Positions 27,684 through 36,681 of a DNA stretch of 64,000 bases are shown piece by piece. Location: assembly GCF_028682175.1 (NCBI RefSeq), contig NZ_JANHKS010000001.1, positions 124,001 to 188,000 of the forward strand, read 5' to 3'. Under the pieces are notes generated by a model. That model saw only the letters and a list, made by a program, of their open reading frames with translations. It searched no databases and had not been told where the DNA came from. Within the stretch, counting starts at the first letter, position 1, and every line of letters starts with the position of its first letter. This stretch comes from Pseudomonas putida. Lineage in GTDB: Bacteria > Pseudomonadota > Gammaproteobacteria > Pseudomonadales > Pseudomonadaceae. Position numbers and translations under genes: made by a program.

Positions 27684-28572
27684 ACTACCCTTCATGAATC
27701 CGGACGTCAATATCACCGGGCAAGCAGCCAGCGTCAGCGATAAACGTATCACATTGAAAAATATGAAGTTTCTTAACCAGCCAATTGTCGGAAGCTGAGT
27801 TCATTCAACCGAGGAGCTTCGACTTCAACCATGACCTTCAACTGACGTGCCCATACCGCCTGTGAATCGGGCGTCCGCGCGGTTGGTAGGGCTGGGCTCT
27901 CATACTTGAGCGTCGAGCAACCCTCGACGCATCACGTTGGCACTTGGGAGAGCACGAGGGGCTCGCGGGTCGGGCGTGGCCTGCTCATAGCCGAAGGCTT
28001 TGCTGACAAGCAATTGCTCGGAATGGGCAACCACCGGATTGGAGACCGCTTGGCGACCGCCTCTGATGTCCCCCACAGTTATGGTAATAGCGCGCAATCC
28101 TGCGCCGGCAAACGCGCCGTTGTGTTTCCGCCATCCATGGATAGCTGATTGAGCAGGGAGGGGGTTGCATCTAGGTGGGATATGTCACCAAGGGAAGATT
28201 TTCTCTGTCCATCGCCTGCACAATCGTTGAACGAAGGGGCAGTCTTTTCCTCAGCTTCGGTTCCCTTGGCGTCATTCTGAGGGGCTGGAACACCGATTTG
28301 CACTTCGATCCAACTTGCAGATTTAGGTAAGTAATCAACCGTGCCCACGATCTTCGCAACGTTTAAATCCGCACTCAGCACGCCATTTTCAAGCTGGCAT
28401 TGACTGAACTCGTACTCCATACGATTGGGGGAATCCAACAGCGGCAGCTGAACGTAAATCAGGGATATCCAAGGCATCATGACGGTTGGCCAAGGGGTTA
28501 AACATGCCGATTCGAAGCCCCATGAGCGCTCCTGGCCTTGGCGCGAGAGCTGAAAATGCTGGATGAGTCAGC

Positions 28573-28590
28573 GCCGCTGCGGTCAGCGGC
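28573..28590. other. GC hairpin downstream of 3-hydroxyacyl-CoA dehydrogenase gene
   Basis: GCCGCTG-CGGT-CAGCGGC is a perfect seven-pair stem with a tetraloop, about 97 nt beyond the stop of the minus-strand gene. No T-run follows, so terminator function is uncertain. Confidence 0.35.
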
Positions 28591-28686
28591 GACGCGGACG
28601 GTCACTGGAGGAGTGGAGGAAGATTTCAGCAGGGAGCGCCTACTAGGCATCGCGTAATGGCGCAGCTGCCGGGCAAGATAGGTGGA

Positions 28687-29604
28687 TTAGTCGCCAGCGC
28701 GCTGTAGCCTCTTGGTTCGCTGCTCGTTGAGATACGCGCTCAGACGGTTCCTGACCGCAGCGGCCTTTTCATCAGTCCATTCGTAAAAGCCCTTGCCAGT
28801 TTTCATACCGAGATTGCCCCCGGAGACCAACTGTTCAAGGTAGGGATGCGGGCCAGGGCACACGTCCAGGTCAGAGATGATCACGTTGTGGATATCCAGG
28901 GTCAGGTTGAGGCCGACCATATCGGACTGCTCCAAGGTACCCAGTACGCCCAGTCGAGACCCAAAGCCAAGCTTGATGACCTTGTCGACCGTTTCGGCAT
29001 CACAGACACCATTGGCAACCAACGCGATGGCTTCACGCTTGAGAGCGTGCTGGAGCCTGTTCCCGATAAACCCCGGAATATCGCGGTGAACAACCACGGG
29101 CTCCTGGCCCACCGACGCGAGCAGATCCACCATCTCATCCCTACGTTGCGGACTGGTTTGTTCGATCTCCACCACCTCGACCAAAGGCACCAAGTAGGGG
29201 GGATTCCAGAAGTGCATCCCCATTACGCGAGATTTGTCGATCACAGGCTCCGCGATACGAGTGATTGGGATCACGGAAGTGTTGGAAGCCAACACAGCAT
29301 GCGAAGGCGAATGCGCATCCAGTGCCGCGAAAATCGCCTGCTTAATCTCAAGCTTTTCGGAAACGGCCTCCACAACCAGGTCAGCCTCCCCCACCGCTTC
29401 GATGAGGTTGGTCGAGACCGCGATGCGAGCAGCTGTTTCTGCAGGACTCCCCATCTGCTCGCAGATCTTGTCGATGTTCAACTGCGCTCGCTGAAGGCTC
29501 TCATGCGATACATCGTGCAAGACAACCTTATGGCCGCTGGCAGCGAAGAGCTGGGCAATCCCTTGCCCCATCAGCCCGGCACCAATCACGGTGATGTGTT
29601 TCAT
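28687..29604 (-). CDS. 3-hydroxyacyl-CoA dehydrogenase family protein
   Basis: 305 residues. N-terminal NAD motif VIGAGLMGQGIAQLFA, SNTSVIPI, the catalytic-histidine segment GMHFWNPPYLVPLVEVV, and the C-terminal dimerisation domain ending GKGFYEW. The family oxidises 3-hydroxyacyl-CoAs or, in the lambda-crystallin branch, hydroxy acids such as L-gulonate. ATG 29604 has GGAGG at seven bases. Last gene of the cyclase operon; it may finish the pathway by oxidising a hydroxy acid or its CoA ester. Confidence 0.9.
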   Translation of the reverse strand: MKHITVIGAGLMGQGIAQLFAASGHKVVLHDVSHESLQRAQLNIDKICEQMGSPAETAARIAVSTNLIEAVGEADLVVEAVSEKLEIKQAIFAALDAHSPSHAVLASNTSVIPITRIAEPVIDKSRVMGMHFWNPPYLVPLVEVVEIEQTSPQRRDEMVDLLASVGQEPVVVHRDIPGFIGNRLQHALKREAIALVANGVCDAETVDKVIKLGFGSRLGVLGTLEQSDMVGLNLTLDIHNVIISDLDVCPGPHPYLEQLVSGGNLGMKTGKGFYEWTDEKAAAVRNRLSAYLNEQRTKRLQRAGD

Positions 29605-29621
29605 ACCCATGCCTCCTTACA

Positions 29622-30416
29622 TCAGCGCTTAGGGCCTTCACCGAATCGGAAGGTTTGGTCGGGGTCGATCACGGCAATGATGCGCACGCCGCAACCTTCG
29701 CCGCCCGGCCAGCGCCATGGAAAGCACATGAACGTGCACCGCTGGCCGGTGACCGCATCGAGATTACCACCGACGTTTTCGATGCCAGGAATACCACCCT
29801 TAACCATCAGGGTCTTGTGACCTGCTTCCCAGTCAGGAAAATCCTTTTTTGGATCTCGACCGGTGTATTCCTTGTACTCTTCGATCAGGTGCGGGTGAGT
29901 CGGGCCAAGACCGTGGTCGACAAGCTTGGTCGCCATGGGGTGGTCGTTGGACTGGACGTCGTAGCCCACCAACTTGACCTTCTTGTCGACCAGCCATTGC
30001 GCGCCATCACGGTAGATGCCTGGCGAGTAGGAGTAGTACTCGTCGGTGTCAGCCATCTTCTTGTGCATGCCGGTGTTAATCATCACGATATCGCCTTCAC
30101 GAATCGCTGGGCTTGCTGCTTCAAGGTCGGCAGCCGTGATGACTTCCCACTTGCCTTTTGGAATGGAGACCACCACACCGGTACCGAAGAAGCGCCACAT
30201 CGGATAGCCCATCAAATCAGGGGTATCTTCAGTCACGTGCAGCGGAGCGTCGACGTGGGTACCACGGTGCATGATCCCTTCGAACTCGGTCTCATAGACG
30301 CCGTCACGGGCATGAAACTTCTTGGTCACGACGTTGATACCTGGGTTAGATGGCCATTCAGGCATACCGTGGCCCCAAGGGTGAGTCAGGTCGAAATATT
30401 GCAGGTTGGCAGACAT
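29622..30416 (-). CDS. Cyclase-family metal-dependent hydrolase (kynurenine formamidase-like fold), canonical site
   Basis: 264 residues. The metal-binding motif HRGTHVDAPLH (residues 50-60) fits the family consensus HxGTHxDxPxH completely. Members hydrolyse amide, lactam or lactone bonds (kynurenine formamidase, isatin hydrolase) using Mn or Zn. ATG 30416 is preceded by GAGGCACCCAAC. Two further family members lie in this cluster. Cytoplasmic, no signal peptide. Substrate unknown. Confidence 0.9.
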   Translation of the reverse strand: MSANLQYFDLTHPWGHGMPEWPSNPGINVVTKKFHARDGVYETEFEGIMHRGTHVDAPLHVTEDTPDLMGYPMWRFFGTGVVVSIPKGKWEVITAADLEAASPAIREGDIVMINTGMHKKMADTDEYYSYSPGIYRDGAQWLVDKKVKLVGYDVQSNDHPMATKLVDHGLGPTHPHLIEEYKEYTGRDPKKDFPDWEAGHKTLMVKGGIPGIENVGGNLDAVTGQRCTFMCFPWRWPGGEGCGVRIIAVIDPDQTFRFGEGPKR

Positions 30417-30455
30417 GTTGGGTGCCTCATTTCAAAGATGGTAGGTAGGCGTCGC

Positions 30456-31265
30456 TCAGTGGCTGTTCCCGGGTTCAACGCGGGCAGAGCCAGTAGGGTC
30501 GATGAGAGCTACGAAGCGAATCGGACAGGCGTCCAGCATGTTTCCGCGCCATGGGGCTGCATGGAATGTGCAGCGCGAGCCCACCAGCTCCGAGACATCT
30601 CCGCCTACCTGCTCGATGGTAGGGATACCTGCCTCCAGCAACGTTTTGTGCGCAACGTTCCACACTGGGTGGTCATCATTAGGGTTACGGCCGGTTTCGC
30701 TTTTGTAGTGACCTGGCAGACGCTTCATCAGCGGGCCACCACGATGCGCCCCCATGGAAGTAGCCAGAGGGTGGTCTACATGCGGAGTATCGATAGCGAA
30801 CGTGCGAATCTGACGCTCGACCAGCCAACGGGCACCACTTGCAGACAGGCCAGGAGCCTCTCCGAAATACTCCAGGCTATCGCTGTACTTCGTGTGCCAG
30901 CCGGTCACCACTACTACAAAATCGCCAGCTTCGATCTTCGGAATGGCCTTTTCGAAATCTTCAGCATCAATGGTTTCCCATCGCGCTTTGGGGATGTCCA
31001 GAACAACACCATTGCCGAAGAAGCAGTTGAGCGGCAGTTGACCGATCCCGATACCGCGCTGCACGAGATGGATCGGTGCGTTCATGTGCGTGCCGGTATG
31101 CATAACCATACGCACGCGAGTGGCCATTACGCCGTGCTCAGCGTGTTTGACCGAACGGTGCATCAGAACATCATTGTGACCTGGCAGAGAAGGAACACCA
31201 AAGCCCCACTCGTGGCTTAGTTCCACGAGCTTAAGGCCCGACCAAGGATCTGTAACCTCAAACAT
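30456..31265 (-). CDS. Cyclase-family hydrolase with Asn in place of the metal-site Asp
   Basis: 269 residues, homologous to its neighbour over its whole length (both contain the motif region and a C-terminal GGIP/AGIPTIE...GG-D segment). The motif reads HTGTHMNAPIH (residues 56-66): the aspartate ligand of HxGTHxDxPxH is N62 here. Hydrolase activity is therefore uncertain; it may act with altered metal binding or form a complex with the canonical paralogue. ATG 31265 has AGGAGAATAAT. First gene of a three-gene unit (two cyclases, then dehydrogenase). Confidence 0.88.
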   Translation of the reverse strand: MFEVTDPWSGLKLVELSHEWGFGVPSLPGHNDVLMHRSVKHAEHGVMATRVRMVMHTGTHMNAPIHLVQRGIGIGQLPLNCFFGNGVVLDIPKARWETIDAEDFEKAIPKIEAGDFVVVVTGWHTKYSDSLEYFGEAPGLSASGARWLVERQIRTFAIDTPHVDHPLATSMGAHRGGPLMKRLPGHYKSETGRNPNDDHPVWNVAHKTLLEAGIPTIEQVGGDVSELVGSRCTFHAAPWRGNMLDACPIRFVALIDPTGSARVEPGNSH

Positions 31266-31412
31266 ATTATTCTCCTCATTAAACTATTAAATCTTGGACA
31301 GCCTGAGACCCACCCAGAGAGTTCTGCGCGAGGCTAGTTCAACACCAACGGCACTGGGTGATTGAAGTTCGTTACTGCATTGTTCAATCGTACGTGATGG
31401 ACTTAATGTCGG

Positions 31413-31431
31413 CTTGGCTCTGAATGCCAAG
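31413..31431. promoter_or_regulatory. Inverted repeat in spacer before the cyclase operon
   Basis: CTTGGC-TCTGAAT-GCCAAG, 6-bp arms and 7-nt spacer, between the fumarylacetoacetase terminator and the cyclase gene start. It could be an operator of the cyclase promoter; evidence is only symmetry and position. Confidence 0.3.
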
Positions 31432-31456
31432 CGTTGCGCTGACGGTGCCAAAAAAA

Positions 31457-31472
31457 GGGAGCCTGAGCTCCC
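31457..31472 (-). terminator. Intrinsic terminator after fumarylacetoacetase gene
   Basis: GGGAGC-CTGA-GCTCCC, followed on the minus strand by a run of seven T. It lies 33 nt beyond the stop of the fumarylacetoacetase gene and separates that transcript from the cyclase operon. Confidence 0.8.
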
Positions 31473-31504
31473 ATGAGGAAATCCCCTCAAAGCCGTATCG
31501 CATT

Positions 31505-32734
31505 TCAGACAGGAGCTGCTCTGGCCGGCACGATCGTGCCTACGCAATCCCCAAAACCGATCTTAAATCCGTCTCCCTTGGCGCTTCCTTTGAGCGTCAC
31601 TGTGTCGCCATCATTGAGAAAACTACGAGTTCCGCCGCCGTTGAGCTCAATAGGGTGTTTCCCACCCCAGGACAATTCAAGCAGGGAGCCGAAGTTATCA
31701 GGCCGTGGCCCAGAGATAGTTCCCGAACCAAGCAAGTCGCCCACTCGCATACTGCAGCCACAGGAAGTGTGATGACATAGTTGCTGAGGAGCGGAGAAAT
31801 AGAGTTCTTTGTAGTTAGTGCGAGCGAGTGTAGTTGGCTCTCCGGCGCCTGGAGTAAGCACTACTTCCAGATCGATGTCGTAGAGCATGTCCCGCGTTTC
31901 CTGCAAATGCTTGAGTAACGGGACATCACGCTCTTTAGAGCGAGTGCGGAATGGCTCCAAAGCTGCCTTGGAAACGATCCATGGTGAGATCGTCGTCGCG
32001 GTCGCCTTGGACTGGAAAGGCCCAAGCGGTTGGTACTCCCACGACTGGATATCGCGTGCAGACCAATCATTCAAAAGCACATAGCCGAAAATCATGTCGT
32101 CTGCTTGTTCCACAGAAACCATTCCGGATGAGGGCTGTCCGACAATAGCGCCCACTTCTAGCTCTATGTCAAAACGTTCACACGGCGAAAAGACAGGGTC
32201 TACCCCCTCACGCTTCAACTGACCCCAAGGGCGCTGGACGGGTGTCCCGGAGACGCAGACCGATGAAGCACGACCATTGTATCCGATAGGCATCCACAGC
32301 CAGTTAGGCGTCAGCGCGTTTTCCTTACCACGAAACATTGTTCCAACGTTCGTTGCATGTTGCTTGCTGGAATAAAAATCGGTGTATTCGGTGACGTCCA
32401 GAGGCAGCAAAAGCTGTACGTCCTTGCGGGGCACTAGATGTGCACGCACCGATTCCTCGTACTGCTTGTCTGTCAGCAGTTCGGTGAGTCGCGCCCTGAA
32501 CGTTGACCACACCACCGGGCCGGCAGCCATGAAATCGTTCCAGGTCGGCCTGTTGAAATACTGCGGGTCTAGGCCGTGGTCGATATTCACAACGTCGAGC
32601 ACGTAGTCCCCGATGGCAACACCGCAGTGAGGTGCAATCCCAGGCAGCGAGAACACACCATAAGGCAAATTATTGAGTGGAAAATCGGTCGTTGGGCTAT
32701 TGGCACTTTCGACCCAACTTTTCAAAAGGGGCAT
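31505..32734 (-). CDS. fahA: Fumarylacetoacetase
   Basis: 409 residues, close to the family length. The FAH core is clear: DVTEYTDFYSSKQHATNVG, then FDIELEVGAIVG (metal-binding glutamates), FGYVLLNDWSARDIQSWEY and GDLLGSGTISGP. FAH enzymes hydrolyse the C-C bond of fumarylacetoacetate or similar beta-diketo acids. Homogentisate dioxygenase and maleylacetoacetate isomerase genes are absent here, so it may act on another acylpyruvate-type compound. SD GGAG precedes ATG 32734. Preceded by an SDR gene with 56 nt between them. Confidence 0.92.
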   Translation of the reverse strand: MPLLKSWVESANSPTTDFPLNNLPYGVFSLPGIAPHCGVAIGDYVLDVVNIDHGLDPQYFNRPTWNDFMAAGPVVWSTFRARLTELLTDKQYEESVRAHLVPRKDVQLLLPLDVTEYTDFYSSKQHATNVGTMFRGKENALTPNWLWMPIGYNGRASSVCVSGTPVQRPWGQLKREGVDPVFSPCERFDIELEVGAIVGQPSSGMVSVEQADDMIFGYVLLNDWSARDIQSWEYQPLGPFQSKATATTISPWIVSKAALEPFRTRSKERDVPLLKHLQETRDMLYDIDLEVVLTPGAGEPTTLARTNYKELYFSAPQQLCHHTSCGCSMRVGDLLGSGTISGPRPDNFGSLLELSWGGKHPIELNGGGTRSFLNDGDTVTLKGSAKGDGFKIGFGDCVGTIVPARAAPV

Positions 32735-32790
32735 TGGTTAGAACTCCGCATGACAGATCCAGCTTTAGGCTTATGGGCTTTGAGCAAAAC

Positions 32791-33570
32791 CTAAGCGTTC
32801 TGGGCGATTAGTTTACCAACGTACTTCGCCGCAGCCCCTGCCGTGAAACCACCATCAACAGGCATGTCATGGCCCGTAACGAAGCTTGCATCGTCGCTCG
32901 CCAGAAATAGCATGCATGCAGCGACCTCTTCGCCCCTGCCGTTACGCCCCATGGGTGTAAGCGAAGCCATCGGCTGGATGTAAGGCTGGCCTGCGTTCAA
33001 CTCAGTCTCAATCACGCCAGGACTGACGGAGTTGACGCGAATGTTCCAGTCCACAAAATCCATCGCCGCGATTTTGGTCAATCCCCGCAGAGCCCACTTG
33101 CTCGCGCCATAGGCAACAAAAGCCTCGCCATGATGAGATGCAAGCGAGCAGGTGTTGATGATCGATCCGCCCCCACCCTCACGCATGATAGGCGCCACGG
33201 TGCGCATTCCAATGTATGCGCCTTTGAGATTGACGGAGAATGTACGATCCCACTTGTCGAGATCAGTGGTCATCATCGTTCCGCGATCATTGATGCCGGC
33301 ATTGTTCACGAGAATATCGACACGGCCAGCCCGATGCAGAACCTCTTCGCAGGCGAGCTGCCAGCTTTGTTCGGACGCGACGTCCAACTCAATGGCAAAT
33401 GCATTGTGGCCTGCACCGCTGAGTGCGCTGGCGAGTGCGCTGGCCTTCTCGAAGGCAACATCGCAGATAGCGACAGTGCTGCCGGCCTGGGCAAATTTCT
33501 CAGCAATGACTTGTCCGATGCCACCTGAGGCGCCTGTGATAATGGTCACTTTGCCACTTAGATCTTTCAT
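32791..33570 (-). CDS. SDR family oxidoreductase
   Basis: 259 residues, classical SDR. TGASGGIG (residues 13-20), NNAG, catalytic S in TCSLASH, YGASK, and C-terminal PVDGGF. ATG 33570 with GAGGAATTC. In an operon with MBL-fold hydrolase upstream and fumarylacetoacetase downstream, so a catabolic ketone or alcohol step is expected. Confidence 0.92.
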   Translation of the reverse strand: MKDLSGKVTIITGASGGIGQVIAEKFAQAGSTVAICDVAFEKASALASALSGAGHNAFAIELDVASEQSWQLACEEVLHRAGRVDILVNNAGINDRGTMMTTDLDKWDRTFSVNLKGAYIGMRTVAPIMREGGGGSIINTCSLASHHGEAFVAYGASKWALRGLTKIAAMDFVDWNIRVNSVSPGVIETELNAGQPYIQPMASLTPMGRNGRGEEVAACMLFLASDDASFVTGHDMPVDGGFTAGAAAKYVGKLIAQNA

Positions 33571-33610
33571 GAATTCCTCGCAGATGTTTGCTAATCAGAC
33601 GACTTACGAA

Positions 33611-34450
33611 TCAATCCGCAAGCGGGACAAAACGATACCCAGCTCCGCTCGCTTTCAACCTTCCAAAACCCGGCATATCGGTATGGGTGCCCGCGATAAT
33701 TTGTTCATCCTCCGCGACCTGGCGCATGGTGTTTCGCCGGGTTTCTTCGGCTAGACGGGCGTTCACATCAAAAGAAACACCAATGCCGGTATCAGAGAAT
33801 TGCCAATCGGGTGCGTGAACGATGTCGCCCCACAGCAGGACAGTTTCACCTTGTGATTCGATACGAAAGCCACTGTGACCCGGCGTATGACCAGGCAGAT
33901 GCACCATCTCGATTCCTGGCAACACCTGACTAGGAGTCAACCACTCAAATTGCGGCAGGACACCATTGAGGCGTTGCGCGGCGTTGAACTGCTGCATGAC
34001 AGCCTCGTTGCCGGATGGCACCTTCCCTACAAACAGAAAATCGCGTTCGAGCGGATGGGCGACAAACACGGAGCGCGGGAATAAACTGACACCGTCTTCA
34101 TCGATTGCCCCGCCGAAGTGATCTGCATGAAGGTGCGTGAATAACACGTGAGAGATGTCCTCAGGCTTTATACCCAGCTTGCTGAGTTCCTTGATCAGGC
34201 GACCACTAAACTCTGCCTCCTGACCGCCCAGGCCGGTATCGATCAACACCAGCGCGTCAGGGGTTTCTACCAAGAAGCAGTTGATCGAAATCTTGCTTGC
34301 AGGCACCTCAGGGACGGGGAGCCCCTCCCCCTGAACAAGCATCCCGGACGGGGCGTCCACGAAGCTTTCCCGAATGGCGGTTATGCGAATGTCACCAACG
34401 CTGATTGCACACGTGTGCTCAGTGCGCTGGATTTGGTAATCACCGCGCAT
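33611..34450 (-). CDS. Metallo-beta-lactamase-fold hydrolase
   Basis: 279 residues. Zinc motif FTHLHADHFGG (HxHxDH), further ligands in LPGHTPGHSGF and the LWGDIVHAPDW aspartate, and the final histidine in AGTHTDMPG. MBL-fold enzymes of this type include lactonases, thioesterases and other hydrolases. ATG 34450 follows CGGAGGCCCTG and lies inside the end of the upstream gene (11-nt overlap), showing translational coupling with the EthD-type protein. Confidence 0.88.
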   Translation of the reverse strand: MRGDYQIQRTEHTCAISVGDIRITAIRESFVDAPSGMLVQGEGLPVPEVPASKISINCFLVETPDALVLIDTGLGGQEAEFSGRLIKELSKLGIKPEDISHVLFTHLHADHFGGAIDEDGVSLFPRSVFVAHPLERDFLFVGKVPSGNEAVMQQFNAAQRLNGVLPQFEWLTPSQVLPGIEMVHLPGHTPGHSGFRIESQGETVLLWGDIVHAPDWQFSDTGIGVSFDVNARLAEETRRNTMRQVAEDEQIIAGTHTDMPGFGRLKASGAGYRFVPLAD

Positions 34451-35345
34451 CAGGGCCTCCGAATATTTTGGAAATTTCCTGCCTTCTGAGCTCGTTCGCC
34501 TTATCGAGCTCTGACAGCACGCTTTGCGGTTCCAGTTGCGTGACGATTTTCGATGCAGAGACGCCGATGAACCCTGCAAGGGTCAGGAGCTCATTTTCGA
34601 TGAGCGTATAGGCACCCCGAATTTGGTACGCGTGCACTCGTTTGACGTGCCGAGCAAATGCTGCTTCCAGAGACTTGAAACCATTGAGGAAAAAGCTGTC
34701 GACCTCCACCCGATTTTCAAAAACGATCTCAATCGAGGCCTGATGCTGCTCGTCGGGCAACAAATGGCGCCCCACATCTACGCCACCGAAGTACTCACGG
34801 GTCGGCGTCTCATAGGGCTCATATGAGGTGATTTGCACATGCTTGACTCCGTGCGCGGCGCTGATTGCTGGGCCCAGTTCGGTATGCGCATAGTGATTAA
34901 ATGCAGACCCCGGCTCGTTGGCGACAAGCATGGCGAATATGCGGTAACTGCTTTCATCTACAGCAGGATTTGTCAGCCTTGCGCGCGGAGAGCTAAACCC
35001 TTCCATCGATACGTTGTAGGAGGCTGAGCGCCGAAAAACCGTCGCATCGTCGGAATCCGCGAAAATCCCAACATTTTGCAACCACCAACTGCGCTTCTGT
35101 TCACTGTCAAAGATAAACTCGGCCGTCCCGCCGAGCTGACGAGACTCATGCAAGCCTTTGTCTACAACATCGCTTTGCCAAATGACGGGGTCGTACGGTA
35201 GAAAATGTAACTGCCGGTAGCGATAGGGGCCGACAAACTTCGCCACGAAATTCCCATGAATATCGTGCCAATATTTATAGAAAATCTCTTCATGGACTTC
35301 TGGGCGTCGATACAGGACAGGAACGGAACCAAAAAACGCTTCCAT
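34440..35345 (-). CDS. EthD-like dimeric alpha/beta-barrel protein, probably two-domain
   Basis: 301 residues. The N-terminal PEVHEEIFYKYWHDIHGNF resembles EthD/ferredoxin-fold barrel proteins; a second copy may begin near YRIFAMLVANEPGSAFNHY. Such proteins act as small decarboxylases, dehydratases or ring-modifying enzymes, or as partners. ATG 35345 has the SD GGAGATC; the frame extends slightly further without support. Overlaps the MBL gene. Exact function not recognised. Confidence 0.7.
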   Translation of the reverse strand: MEAFFGSVPVLYRRPEVHEEIFYKYWHDIHGNFVAKFVGPYRYRQLHFLPYDPVIWQSDVVDKGLHESRQLGGTAEFIFDSEQKRSWWLQNVGIFADSDDATVFRRSASYNVSMEGFSSPRARLTNPAVDESSYRIFAMLVANEPGSAFNHYAHTELGPAISAAHGVKHVQITSYEPYETPTREYFGGVDVGRHLLPDEQHQASIEIVFENRVEVDSFFLNGFKSLEAAFARHVKRVHAYQIRGAYTLIENELLTLAGFIGVSASKIVTQLEPQSVLSELDKANELRRQEISKIFGGPDAR

Positions 35346-35681
35346 TTTGATCTCCAGTGCGCCTCGGACATAGATAAAATGTCTCACCGCACTCTTCAGT
35401 AATCTTCGGCTGCCTTAAACCAGGCTATAGATCCAAAGACCAGCCCGATTCAACGCGCTATTATTTTTGTCAGATTCCCAGCACAAAATGGCTTCTAGTT
35501 TGAATCCTCACTTCAAGCATAATCAGTTGCTATGGGAGCCGCATGACTGTCACTGCCAACCAGTCCGCTCATAGCGCCAAAGCATCACGTTCTGGCGTTT
35601 TGGTGTAATAAGCCATGAGGCAACCTCTTGCGAACCCGGGAGTAGACTGGTCACCCAGCACCGCTAACCGGGATAGGTCGG
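35346..35681. other. Intergenic region, no gene seen
   Basis: 336 nt upstream of the EthD/MBL/SDR/fah operon and downstream of the next SDR gene. It should carry the operon promoter. No convincing terminator or operator; a weak five-pair stem lies near 35576-35600. Confidence 0.4.
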
Positions 35682-36431
35682 TCAGGATGCGGACTGTCCA
35701 CCATCAACGCCGAGAATCTGGCCGGTGATAAAGCTGGCCCCTTCCGACGCCAAGAAATAGACAGCTTGCGCGACCTCATCCGGTTTCCCAACTCGACCCA
35801 ACGGAACTGTGGCCTTCGCCATGTCCTGTTTGACCTGCTCAGTCCCTGTCCACCGAGTCAGCATGTCCGTGTCGACCGGCCCAGGCGCCACCGCGTTGAC
35901 CCTGACCCCATTGCCAGCAAGCTCCAGCGCTGCAGACTTGGTCAGCCCCTCAACCGCATGCTTGCTGGCAGCATAGATCGACGCGCCTGCCGCCCCCTTA
36001 TGCCCAAAGGAAGATGACACGTTAACGATAGATCCGAAGCCTTGCTTTTGCATGATCTGCGCCTGATGGCGCAGGCTCAGGACAACGCCCATCACGTTAG
36101 TATCGAAGGTTGCCCGGTACGACTGAGAGTTTTGCTCACTCAACGGGCCTGGCACACCTTCCGTACCCGCATTATTTATTGCGACGTCCAGGCGACCGAA
36201 CTTCGAAACGATGGTGTCATGCAGGTGAGCGACGTCCTGTTCGCGAGTCACGTCCGCCTTGATGAAAGCTGCGTTCCCACCCTGCGCTGTGATCTCGGCA
36301 ACCAGTGATTCGCCACGAGCCTCATCGCGCCCAGACACGACGATGAGAGTCTCGGAATCAATAAACTTCAGGGCAGCAGCTTGACCTATACCAGCCAGCG
36401 CGCCTGTCACGAGGACGACCTTAGTTACCAT
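35682..36431 (-). CDS. SDR family oxidoreductase
   Basis: 249 residues. NAD motif TGALAGIG (third position differs from the common TGASxGIG), NNAG, catalytic S in [24 protein letters not shown] and C-terminal [12 protein letters not shown] 36431 follows GGAGAAAGAGAA; the 15-codon extension upstream is not supported. Divergent from the exported cyclase-like gene. Substrate unknown. Confidence 0.9.
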   Translation of the reverse strand: MVTKVVLVTGALAGIGQAAALKFIDSETLIVVSGRDEARGESLVAEITAQGGNAAFIKADVTREQDVAHLHDTIVSKFGRLDVAINNAGTEGVPGPLSEQNSQSYRATFDTNVMGVVLSLRHQAQIMQKQGFGSIVNVSSSFGHKGAAGASIYAASKHAVEGLTKSAALELAGNGVRVNAVAPGPVDTDMLTRWTGTEQVKQDMAKATVPLGRVGKPDEVAQAVYFLASEGASFITGQILGVDGGQSAS

Positions 36432-36681
36432 TTCTCTTTCTCCATAAGATAATTGGCACCACAGTATGAGTACCAATAGGGTGAATCAAGCCTGTGGCGC
36501 CGCCAGTAAAACTGTTGGCGCCCACAGCAAAAATATTTCAATCAGGCCATGACAACATTGCGAACGGCCCCCAGCCTGTAGAATAAAAACGACTTCCCCC
36601 TCCACACTGCCATAACTAAATATCTGCGCACTCAGCCTAAGCATTTGGCCAAGAGCCAGCGATATCTATCTAGGAACTGTG

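Larger units (their letters stand above)
27553..28686. other. 1.1-kb region without a confident gene
   Basis: It holds the IclR-type dyads near its left end. Several mid-size frames overlap here on both strands (minus 28079-28480, 133 codons; minus 27900-28097; plus 27906-28148) but none has a good SD or a recognisable family. Parts of the minus-strand translation look protein-like in different frames (for example RIGMFNPLANRHDALDIPDL near 28500), so a decayed gene is possible. A GC hairpin lies at 28573-28590. Confidence 0.4.

Noticed and set aside
29655..31220. 521-codon plus-strand open frame
   Set aside because: Antisense to the two cyclase genes, no SD, composition of a shadow frame; the minus-strand genes have clear motifs.
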